Source of the DNA: Nocardia takedensis NBRC 100417
GTDB lineage: Bacteria; Actinomycetota; Actinomycetes; Mycobacteriales; Mycobacteriaceae
Reading direction: 5' to 3'
Length of the DNA stretch: 64,000 bases
Assembly (NCBI RefSeq): GCF_000308695.1
Contig: NZ_BAGG01000057.1
Location: forward strand, 1-64,000
The notes under the pieces were generated by a model. It had not been told where the DNA came from and made no database searches. It saw only the letters and a list, made by a program, of their open reading frames with translations. Shown here piece after piece: positions 15,001 to 27,000 of this stretch. Positions within the stretch are counted from its first letter, which is position 1. Each line of letters begins with the position of its first letter. Made by a program: the position numbers and the translations under genes.

Positions 15001-18000
15001 GGGGAGGACGAGGAGGCTCCGCCGGATTACCGCGAGAGGCCGCTGGCCCACGAGGTGCCCCGTTCCATCGAGGACCCTGCACCGAGGTACCAGGACCGCG
15101 AGATCGACCTGCGCGAAATCGCGCTTCCGACCCATATCTTCCCGCCCGGGATGTACGGACCGGCCGATCCTTCGGCACTGGTGCGGGTGGCAGGCGAGAT
15201 CCAGCGTCAGAACCGCAGGACCAGGCGGGATCGGGATGCCAGGTTCTTCAAGGATCTGGCGTTCGCGGTGGCCGGTGACGGTGTCCGCGACGGCATGCTG
15301 AGTGGGGATGTGTCGTGGCCGCTGGCACTGCTGTATGCGAACTCGACGAACCTCCCCGCGGTGGCGGGTCCGCGACTGGGGCCGCCATCGGCGGACCGCA
15401 CCCGCGAAGAGTGGCAGCTCGCCGAGCAGTGGCTGGGCGCGAAGGCGATCGAGATGAACGCGTGGACCGCCGTCAGTCATCGGCTCGACGCCACGGCCAG
15501 GAGCCGGGCGATCCGCCGGCTCATGCGTTACATCGACGTCGAGGCGCGGGCACTGGTCGAGATGAGGATCGCGCCGCCGGGCTCGCAGCACGGCAGCCCG
15601 CGGGAGGACGTCCTGATCATGCCGGTCCTCGACGACCGTAGCTGGGTCGATCGGCACGGACAGATCGATGTGGGATCGACCTGGAGTTTCGGCACGGGCA
15701 GGAACCTTGCGCCCGAGTCCGTGAAATCGGTCAAGGTCATCGCGACGACCCTGCGGCAGATGCATCTGGCCAGCACACATCGCCGACGGCTGGACGCCTC
15801 GTTGTGGTCGACGACCGAGGCGAGGTTCGTGCCGTTCCAACCTCCGGGAAGCTTCTCCGCGGCCGGTGGCGCCGACGGTTACGGACGGTTGACGGTGTTG
15901 CCCGGACGGGGCCTGTTGCGCGATCTGGAGTCGGTGAAGGCGCTGGTGTCCTCGTTCCAGGGGTACCCGAGGTTCGCGGTGCGATACGAGCACGCGGAGG
16001 CGATCGCGCGGTTCGACAGGCGCCACCCGCGTGAGAGCGGCCTGTTCGTTCAGCTGACACCGGGCAGTGGGTTGACCTCCGGGCCGGAGATCAACGAGAT
16101 GGCGGGGTGGTTCGACACCAGGTGGGATACGCCGCGGGAAGGGACGACGCCCGCCGAGAAGCTGATGGCGACCGCTTTCCGGTTGGAGGAGCTGGGCGTG
16201 GGTTCGGTGGCGGTGGTAGTCGCCACCGACGGCATCCTGGTGTTGTTGCGTCCGGCGGCGCGGCAGCCGGGAGCGGAGTTCTCGCTGTCGCAGGTGTCGG
16301 TGTGGGATCCGCGGGCGTTGGTGGAACGTCCGCTGGCGGAGGTGTTGGCGGCCTGGGCGGGGCGGGGCGACGGTGACTTCTTCTTCGTGGCGGCGTCGTC
16401 GGAGACCTTGCGGACCTCGATCGCGGGTCCGGCGGATCAGCGCCTGGCCGCCAGGCCGTGGCCCGCACCGCAGGTGCCGGCACCGACCCCCGCCGAACGT
16501 CCGAGCCGGCTGGACAGGATCGCGGCGCATCTCCGGCTCAGGCCCGGGCGGCACGGCGGCCAGGCGGGACCGTCGGGCGAAAACGCGGACTTCGCGACCC
16601 TGCCGCAGGTGGCGGCCGATGTCGTCCGGTCACCGCACCCGTCACCCGAGAGTCAGCGGGATGCCGACGCTGTCGACGACCTCGAGATGACCGACGCACC
16701 GGAGCCGCGTCCCTCGGCCGACGCGCCCCGCCAGATACAACTGCCCCAACCGCAGCAGTTCCAGCCGCAGCAGCCGCAACCGCAGCCGCAGCAGCCGCAG
16801 CAGCCCCAGCCGCTACCGGCCGCTACCGGCGACGATCCTCTCGATACCGAGATGACCGAGGCGCCGGACGCCGGCCCGTCGATGGCCGCGCCGACCGCCG
16901 GACCGCCTCCGCCCACCCAGCCACCGCCGCAGACGCAACTGCCGCAGCCGCAGCAGCTCCAGCCGTCACCGGTCGACACGACCGATGAAACTGTCGACAC
17001 CGACATGACCGACGCTCCCGAGGTCGCGCCTTTGGTGATCGCGCCGAGCGCGAAACCACTCGGCTGGGCATCGGCACAGCCGAGCGCGGACCGGATGAGC
17101 GGGCACTTCGCCGAGAGTTCCGAGCGTAATGGTGTGCGGGGAGCCGCAGGTGAGGACGGCGATCTCACCACTGCTTCCGTCGAGACGGATTCCGATGCGA
17201 CATCCGTCGACCCGACGCCGCCGATAGCGGAGCAGACCGTGGATTCGGTTGCCGAGGAACGAGTTCCGATTCCGTCGCGGTCGCGGGGGCTGCCGTCGCC
17301 GTCGCGGATGTTCCCGGTCGGGACCTACGGCAGCGTGGACGCGGCGAAGCAGTCGCGATTGGCGGAGGTCGCGCGGCAGGTCGCGCCCGGTTGGGATCCC
17401 GGTACGCATCCGGAACTGTTGGCCGAGATCAACGCTTCGGCAGGTCTGCCGGGTGGGGATATCAACTGTCAGATGTGTGCGTTCGCCTACCTGTCGGCGC
17501 AGGTGGGGAATCCGGTGGCGGCAGGTCCTCGCCTCGGTGCGTTCCGACGTGATCCCGATCTGCACAGTGTGGGGGCGGCGGAGCAGTTCCTGGGTTCCGC
17601 GCGGGTGGATGTGCGAACGACCTCCGACGGTTCCACACGGTCGGTGGCCGATCAGGTGGCGGCCATCAACGAACAGATGGTGGCCCTGGACGCGACCATC
17701 GATCGCTCCGAGGGTGACCCGGTCGCCGGTGCGCTCGGGTATGTGCGCGTGGCGTGGCGGTCTGCCGCCCTGGACGAGAATGCCGAGCAGATCGAGGGCG
17801 AGTCCGCGCTCGAGGCGGGCGCGCACGCTCTGGCTCTGTCCGTGCATCCTGATCCGGTTACGGGGAATCCGATCGTGAAGTGGGTGGACGCGCAGACGGG
17901 GGTGGTGCGTAGCGATCCCCTCCCACAGGAGTGGTTGGACAGAGTCGCGTATCTGGAATTCGTTCCCGGTACGGAGGCGACCATGCGGACCGCCGAGGCG

Positions 18001-21000
18001 CGGCGCGTGCGGTTGGCGGCCGCGCTGGTGCACGCACCGGCGCGGGAATCCGACGATATCGACGCGGCGAACGGTGTCGACAGGTCGAACTGGCCTCATC
18101 CGCGCACGTTCATGAGCGCGGTGGTCGGGGAATCGCCGGAGGCGCCGGTTGGACACCGGAATCCGATCACCTCGCAAGCACCGGGGGAGCCGGGCCGGAC
18201 GGCCGACTACGACGCGTCACCGGTCGCCGCATCGGTGTTGTCGGGAGCGGGGAAGGTGTGTGCTGGACGGGCGATCCGGGCATCGGTCGCGGTGTTCTCC
18301 GGACATCCGAGAATCGCGGTCGGTGATCTGCGGTCGGGTGGTCCGTTCGGTGTCGAGCACGCCTCCCTGGATGCCGGTGAGCGGAAGGATCTGGCGGACT
18401 GGCTGAACCGGGATTGGTATGTGCACGACGACCCGGACGTCCCGGTGCGGGAATTGCTCGAGGATATCGAGGCGTTGGTGGACCTGCCCGAGTACGGGGT
18501 CGGATCGGTCGCGGTGGTGGATGTCCCCGGTCGTGGTCCGCTCGTGTTGTCGAATCGGCCGCGGCAGCCGGTCTGGTGGGATCCGGCGGCGGGTTCGGAG
18601 CTCGACTGGTCATCGGTGCAGACGCCGCCGACAGGGCCGATCCATGTGCTGGCGGCCTCGGCGGTCACGGTCGAGAGCGCGATCACCGAGACGCTGCCGG
18701 ACGCGTTCCTCGGTGTCGGTCGTCCGTCGATTTCACCTGGTGAGAATGCTGATCGGCCCCGGTCGTCCGACGGGCGGACGGAGGTACGGACGCGCGCCCA
18801 CGAGAGCGAGCACGCGGGTCCGTCGGTGGTCGCCGGGAGTGCGGCGACGGCGGTTGCCGAGGGTGATCCGGTCGCGGATGACGAGCTTCCGCCGTATTCG
18901 GATGGCGTGGTGGGGGTTGTCGGACCGCCGGTGATCGAGAGTGCTCCGCCGAACGATGATCTGCCGCCGTATTCGGAGGGCGCGTCTCGCCCGGGGCGGA
19001 ATCCTGGTGCGCCGCCGTCCAACCGGTCGACACACGATCAGGCGCCTCTGCCGAGTTATCTGGACAGCGAGGTCGACGAGAATCTCTACGCGGCCCCGGC
19101 CGAGATCTTCCCGCCGGGAATGTACGCCCCGGCCGATCGCCGGCGGTTGCGGGAGGTCGAGCACATGCTGCGGCGTCTTCCGCTCCGAAGGAATTGGAAT
19201 CCCGGGGCGTTCATGGATCTGGCGCTCGCGGTGACCGGCTCCGACCACAATGTGTTGGCGGCGTTGACGTTGATGTACACCCAGGCCAACGGAGTCCCGG
19301 CGGTGGCGAGTCCACGGATCGGCTCTCCGTCGACGGATCCGGGATTGGGCGATTGGCAGATCGCCGAACGGTGGATGGGCGCGAAGACGATCGACCTCGG
19401 GCTACCCAACCGCTCGGACCATATCCACAACTGGTTGGGGAGGCCGATCAATCAGCTGCTGACCATGCGCGGAATGGGGCAGGGATTGGTCGAGCTCGGG
19501 TTTGCCGGACGTGATCCGAGCGGGCGACGGCAGGACGATCCCGGGGGTCCGGCGGTCGGGCGCAGAGCGGTCTATCCGGTGATCGGTGACAGATGGCTCG
19601 ACTATCGTGGGGCATTAGGCCCTTATCCGCCAGATCTCGTAGAGAGGATTGCTTCCGTCAGGGTCATTCCCTCCTCCATGGAGCACATCGGTTTGGCGAG
19701 TACGCATTGGCGTGCGTTGGACGCGGCGTTGTGGTCGGCGATGGAGGGACGTTTCGCGGCGTTCCAGCCCCCCGGGAGTTTCTCGGCGACGACACCGGGC
19801 GAGGGTTACGGGCGTCTGACGGTGCTGCCCGGACCGGGGTTGTTCCGTGATCTCGAATCGGTCAAAGCCGTGATCGCCTCGTTCCAGGGATATCCGAGAT
19901 TCGCGGTGCGCTACGAATTCACCGCGGAGATCGATCGGCTCGACGCATACGTCGTCGGAGTGCGCCGACGACGGCCCTATCCCTTCGTCGTGCCCACGGC
20001 GCGGGACATGATCTCGGATCAGGAGATCGCGGAGCTGGCCCAGTGGTTCGGCGACCGTTGGACCCGCCCTGCCGGCGAGTGGGCGGGTCAGCAGCTGGCG
20101 GTGGCCGGTTGGCGGCTGGGTGAGCTGGGCGTCGGTTCGGCAGCGGTGGTGTTGTTCGACGGCAGATCACCTTTGGTGCTGCTGCGTCCCCTGTCGGAGG
20201 AAGCCGGAGAAGAGTTCACCCTCGCCGAAGTATCGGTATGGGATCCGAAGGCGTTGGCGGAACGCCCACTGCTGGAAGTATTGAGCGAGTGGGAGACCGT
20301 CGCGGGAGTCGTGCCGGACGGTGAGCCGAGTTTCGTGGCCGCCTCGTCGGAAACCTTGCGGACCTCGATCGCGGGCGCGCCCGAACAACGGTGGCTCGCC
20401 CGACCCCTGTCCGAACCCGCCCGGACACCGACCTATCAGCGGCGACGGGACCAGATCGCGGAACGCCTACCTCGTTCGCAGCGGATGGCCGGATTCTTCT
20501 CCCGCGTCGGTGACCGGGTGCGTGGTAGCACAGGAGCAGAGAACGGAGATTTCTCGACCCCGACGCGAGCCGACGAGGCGAACGACGAACGCCTCGCACA
20601 ACCGCGGGCCGCGGCGCGTGACTCCGTCCCGGGAGTGGCGGCCGGCGGGAGTGGATTCGTCCTCGGTGAGGTCGACGCCGACGACACCGCGTCGGAGTCG
20701 GTCACTCTGGTCGGTTCGACCCACTCGACCGACGACTCGGACACCCTCATCGGCGAGCCGGACGCGCCGCGACCGCCGCGACGGCCACCCGGCTGGGTTC
20801 CGCCGCTGGAGCAGATGCGCGCCTCGATGATCGCGCCGAGCGCGGTCTTCCCACCCGGGGTGTTCGCACTCGCCGACCCCGCCGCGCAACGCGAGCTCGA
20901 GGAGTTGGTCGGCACCCGCACCTACTGGGATCCACATGTCCGACGCGAGCTGGCTCGGGCGGTCGGCGGCGCGCTGCCCCGGCGTGGCGGGCCGAGCAAC

Positions 21001-24000
21001 AGTCTGCTGTGGTCGCTGGCGATGATTCCCAGCTGGATGGGCATGCCGATGGCCGCCGGGCCTGCGACCGGGACGTTCCCCGCCGACCCCGCGCTGTCGG
21101 GCCGACGGATCTCCGAACGTTGGCTGGGAGCCAAGACCGTCGACGCGCGGACCCGACGCGACGGTTCGCCGCGGGACATCGTTTCGCAGATCGCCACGAT
21201 CGACTACAAGATGATCGGTATCGGGGCCAGATCCGCCGCCCAGGTCACGGTGAGTTTCCACCGATTCGGACCCGACGGTACGACGGTGCTGCTCGATGAC
21301 GAGGGTCGACCGGAGATCGTCGGCACTCGCCACCTGGCCCTGCTCGTCCCGCCGGGGCCCCGGTCAGGACGCGCGATCTCGCAGTCGGCTTGGGTGGACC
21401 GCGAGGGCGGATGGGTCGAGATCCCCGCCTTGATGCCGTGGGAGTTCGTGGAGCGACTGGCCGCCATCGAGGTCATCCCGGCCACGGCCGAGCAGATCGA
21501 CAAGGCGCACAGCCATTGGCGTGACGTCTTCCGGGCCCTGTGGTCGGAGGAAACAGGGGACTTCGTCTCGGCCAAACCGCCGGGGAGTTTCAGTCTGGAC
21601 GACGGGGGGCCCGCCTACGGATACCTGATGGTGATGGCCGGAAACGGGCTGTTCCGTCCGCTGGAGTCCATCGACGCACTCGCCGCGAGTTTCGTGGGCC
21701 GTCCACGGTTCGCGGTCCGCTATGTTCCCGAGTTCGAGATGGGCGCGCCGCGCACCCGGGAATCGCTGATCACCCCCCAGGAGATCGCGGATCTGGCCCG
21801 GATGTTCGACACCACCTGGGCACCGCCGCCCGGCCCTCCGAATGCGTCGCCCACCCGTCAATTGAGTGAGATCGCGGCTCGGTTCGAGGGTTTCGGGGTC
21901 GGCTCGATGGCCGTGGTGATGTTCGACGGCGGCTCCCCCCTGGCGATGCTGTTCCCCGAGCGGGCCGACTCCGACGCGGCGTTCGCCCCGGAGGAGATCC
22001 TGGTCTGGGATCCGGAGGAGTTCCTCGAGCGGCCGCTGACGGAAGTCACCTCGCTGCCCGAGGGCCGGATCAGCTACATCATGGCCTCGGCGGAGACGAT
22101 CCGGACTTCCATCGCAGGCCCCGCCGACACTCGTTCGCCCGCCACCCCGCTTCCGGCGGGTGGGCAGGTCGAACTAGCCCCGGAACGGCCCGACCGCACG
22201 GCCCGCATCGCCGAGTTCTTCACGCGTTCCGGGCGTTCGATGCGTTCGCGGTTCAGGTCCGGGGAGAACGGCGCTCCCGTGCTGCCCGCCGGTCCCGCCA
22301 CGCCGGAATCGCAGTCTTCCTCGGTATCCGAGATCACCTCCGCGCACTCCGTGGGTGTGACCTCGAATACCGATGAGGGCGCGCCTGCTCGTCCAAGGCC
22401 CGGTCGCCTGCCGTCCCTGCACACCCCCTCACTCGGCGCCCGCGACTTCGGCGAGGGCAGCCACCACAACGGCACCGCGACCACCGTCCGCGTCGGGTCG
22501 CGAACGCTGGAGATCACCGTCCCCCCGGACACCGGCGACACCGAGGGCGACAACCGCTACCGCGACGCTCCCGCTCACGACGGCTCGACCGACCTGCCCG
22601 CGCAGCGGGAACGGCCCCGGACCGGGCCCGCTCACCCCGAAACGCTGTGGCTCGACGTCAATTGCGGCGTCCTCGCGCTCGCGCAACTGTCGGCGTTCAC
22701 GGGGCGGCCGAACGCGCGGGTGCCGCAGGAGCTGGCCGGGATCGAGGGCATCACGGCGGAAGCGTTGTCGGACGGGGCGGGTGCGCCGCTCCGTCCCTTC
22801 CGCGACCACGCCGACATCGCCGCGCAACTGAGCCCGCTGGGGCCGGGCGCGGTGGCGCTGGTGGTGGACGTCTACCAGGGTTACACCAACGTCGAGGGGG
22901 TGGGCGCGCACGCCTACCTGCTGCGCGTCGGCGACGACGGTGACGTCGAGGTGCACGACTGGTCCGATTCCGCCACCCGGGTCTTCCCGCCGAGCGTGCC
23001 GCGCGAGCTGGCGGGAACCCACGCGGTGCTCTACGACGCGGAGGGCATGCCCGTGTTCACCGTGCCGACGGACGCGGAGAATCTGGCCGCCGTCACCCGG
23101 ATCGGTGGGCGGCCGCTCAGCGATCCGGTCCGGGAGTTCGGCGCGCTGCGGCGGGGCGCGGAGGACCTGATCCACGTCATGCCGATCCCGCAGCGCACGA
23201 TCGACTGGCTGCGCCGTCACGTCGTGCACGCCGTGGAGACCAGGGACGGCAGATTCGAGGCGGTGCAATGGCTTCAGGAGGTGCGGGAATACAATCCGGA
23301 CGCCACCCCCGAGCAGATCCGCGAGAAGCTGGAAACCCTCGGCGTCGACGACGTTTTCAAGAAAAACGTCGACCGGCTCCTGGCCACCGGCCCGGCCGCG
23401 AGGGTCGACCGTTTCGTGCGGGGAGCGAAACCGGGCGGCCGCGTCGAAGGCGACCGGGACGCGAAATTCCGTGCCGCCGTCGACCGCAAGCTCACCTCCC
23501 GACTCACCACCGCCGAGATCGACCGTCTGCTCAGCGAATCGGGGATGCCGCTGGCGGTCGAGTACCGGGGCACACCGTTCCCGGTGTTCCTACGTCTGAA
23601 ACTGCGGGCGCGCGAGAACTCCCGGCCGAATCAGGGCCCGGCGGTGAGTACGCAGCGTTGGACCTACGGAATCCTGGAGACGGCCGATTCGGCGGGCAGT
23701 CACAGCCTGCGCTCGGCCGCACTCTCCTACAGCTATCTGCGGGACATGTTCAGCCGCACATTCCTCAACCTGGGCGTGACGCCCTCGCTGAGGGCCACCC
23801 ACAACGAACTGTCCTCCGGCGCTTCGGTGTTCGCCACGATCCAGTCGATCATCAAGAAGCGCAGCACCGAGGCCATGGCGGTCCCGCACGACTACGAGAT
23901 GCAGTGGGAGCTGCGACTCAACGACGACGGCGTCGCCGGCGTGCTGGCCGCGGATCTGCCGACGGCCGAGGGCTGGACGCCCATTCCGGAGCCCGCCCCG

Positions 24001-27000
24001 GACGATCTGGTCGCGTGGTTCCCGAAATACCTGGACGAGAGCCCCGGACTCCCGAAGGTCGACCCCGACGACGACGCCACCATCCCGCCGCCCTACCATC
24101 GCGACCCGGCGGACCCGACCCCGCAGTTGTCCCTCGAGCAACTGCCGTTCTACGGTCCGCTCGACTTCCCACACCACGACCGCCTCTTCAGCGATGTGAT
24201 GGCCTCCTTCGGCGATCAGGTCGCGCACATCTCGCAGGGTTCGGCGTCGCAGTTGCGGGAGTTCTTCGGCGGCAACTTCCGCGGCAACATCCCGATGATG
24301 CACGGCGGTTCGGTGCAGTCGCCGACTCTCTACACCGCCTCGGGTGACCCGCTGGGGTACTTCCAGATCCAGATCCCGGACTTCCACGGCGGCGAGACCC
24401 TCACCGGCCCCACCACCACGCCCAACGCCTCCCGGCTGGAATACAACGTGCTGCGGGCGTTGCGCACGATGGCCACCGCCAAGATCTCCAACGCCTTCGG
24501 CGGATCGGTGTCGCTGTCGTTCGGTCTGGGCAAAGGCAAGGCCGACGAGAAGACCGGTTACGCCCCGATCGGCGCGAACCTCACCCCGTTCAAAGCCGGT
24601 CTCGCGCACAAACACAGCCATTCGCTGACCTACGGCGGCCGGGCCTTCACCTCGCGCGCGCTGCGTCTGGTCGCGCACCTGCTGCACACCACGCCGCAGA
24701 TGGAGGTCCGAGTCACCTTCGTCCGCCCCGACGGACCGGTCATCGAACCGAAACCGGGCACGCCGCTGGCCCCGAGGGCGTCGGGCGGGCAGCACGGGAA
24801 GCGCTACCCGGTCAACATGCTCGTGCCCTCGAAAGCCTCCCTCGGCAGCGCGCCGACGGCCGAGCAGCGCCGCTACCTGCCCCCCGACCTGCTGCACCTG
24901 CGACAGCTCGGACTGCTGACCACCCCGCTGCAGGTCGACATTCCCCAGGACGTGCTCGACGGGATCGAGACCTACATCGCCGACAAGGGTTTCCTCCCGC
25001 CCGACACGAAGCATTCGACCCTGCTCGACCAGGATTCGACCAAGAACCAGCTCTTGGAGAACTCCCGCAAGCTCGCCCAGATCAAAGCCAGGCTCAATCG
25101 GCTGGGCACCGCGGACGAGATGATCCAGGGCGGCGCGCGCACGGTCTTCGAGAAGTCCAACGGGGTCGACACCGAGCGTGTCACCGTCACCATCAAGGCG
25201 CTGCGGGACTACGGGACCGAGGACGGCCGCTACGACCCGGACGGCGATCCGAACGCGGGCGTCACCCACGAGTGGATGCTGCCCCAGGTTCAGACGATGA
25301 ACTATTCGGGCATCATCCTGGCCGGCGCGGAACGCTCCGAGAGCACCCCGTTCGCCTGGGATGTCGGCGCGGGTTTCGCCTTCACCAATCCGTTCGACGT
25401 CGAGGGCGGCCAGGCGCTGTCGAGTGTCAACGGCTCCTACGACCGGACCGGCAGCACCTCGAACGCCGTCGAGAGCGGCCACAACCACGCCGAGGAGAAC
25501 TACACCTTCAGCCCCGGTCCCAAAGCCGCCCAGCCCGGCATCCAGATCTTCGGCGTGCCCACCCGCTACGTCGTGGAGATCGCCTACAGCCACGGTCCGT
25601 CCCCCGAATCGATCGAGGGGAAGGGCAGCTACCACCTGGCGGTGCCGACCTACCTGACCGGCGCGACGCCCGCCGCCGGACCGCCCGCCGAACCGAGTAT
25701 CCGCGACGACGCGGACACCGACCTGACCGAAGTCACCGAACGCCTGGGTCTCGCCGCCACGACCTCGATCGAGAAAGGGGTCGGCAGGCTTCCGCTGGCC
25801 GCCGTCGTCGCCGCCCACCCGGTCGGCGAGATCCTGCACGAGGCCACCATCGGTCTCATCGCCGATATCGAACGCGAGGCCGCCGAGAGCCTGGACGAAC
25901 CGCGCGACCCGGTGCCGGGCGCGTTCCCGGAGTCCTCCGACGAAGTACTTCCCACCCACCGGCCCGAGTCGGAAACCGGTCCGCCCGCGCCGAGCCCGTG
26001 GTACTCCGCCGTCAGGGCGTGGTTCCGGTCGCAGCCGCCACCGACCGAGAGCATCGAACTGCCGGTGCGCGAACCTGTTCCGGCCCCGCCCACCGAGCAC
26101 CGCGCCGAGGTCCCCGACGACGAGCTGTCCGAGATCGACATCACCGACCTCCCGCACCCCGACACGTTCCTGCTGTCCGACTCCGAGTCGGAGCTGTCCG
26201 CGCCGAGCACCGAGAGCGAGCCGCCGCGGGTGCCGGGCGCGTGGCTCGACGACGACTCGGCGCAGGCCGAGGTCGGACCCACCTGGTCCGACCTCGGCAA
26301 CCGTGCGTGGGCCGGCGCGGCAGGATTCGGCAAGTGGCTGTGGCGCAACGCGTTCGGTGTGCCGGCGGCGCATCCCACCTCCGGGGTGCAGTCCGCCGTG
26401 CACACCGCGTTCTCGCCGCACCACATGACCTCGTTCGCGCCGTTGATCTTCCGCGACTCCTACAAGTTCGAGAGCGAGATCCCCGGCGGCGTCGCCGGCG
26501 CCGACTACAGCGTCGACGTGCGCGGCTGGTTCGACAACATCGAATCACTCGGCGCGACACCCATCGACACCGAACACTGGCTCGAAGGCACCAACAGCAC
26601 CGCGCGCGTGCGGAGCGAGAACAGCGGCAACCAAGGCGGTCTCACCCTGCACGGCGCCTACGGCGCGGACGCCGATCAGAGCTTCCGGCCCAGCGGCGGC
26701 TGGCACGGCGACGACTCGACCAGCAAGCACGTCACCTCCGCCGACGCCACCGACACCATGCGGGTCACCTCCGACTACGGCGGCAACGTCTACCGGTTCG
26801 TGGCCGACGCCCACTACCTCGTCACCGTCAAGGTCGGCCTGCGCAACTTCCTCAGCGGACTCGCGCGCGGCAAGCCCTACGGCACCCGCACCCGCGTGAT
26901 CGACGCGCCGAGACGGCTCGAGTTCTTCCTCACCGACAACGACCTGCACGACCACCCCGAATACCTGGAACTGGTCCGCAAGCACGCCGAGAGCCGCGGC

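Noticed and set aside
23590..26424. Long minus-strand open frame of about 940 codons inside the giant gene
   Set aside because: It lies opposite the coding frame in very GC-rich DNA, is Gly/Arg/Val-rich with no recognisable domain, and is explained by the lack of AT-rich stop codons on the antisense strand.
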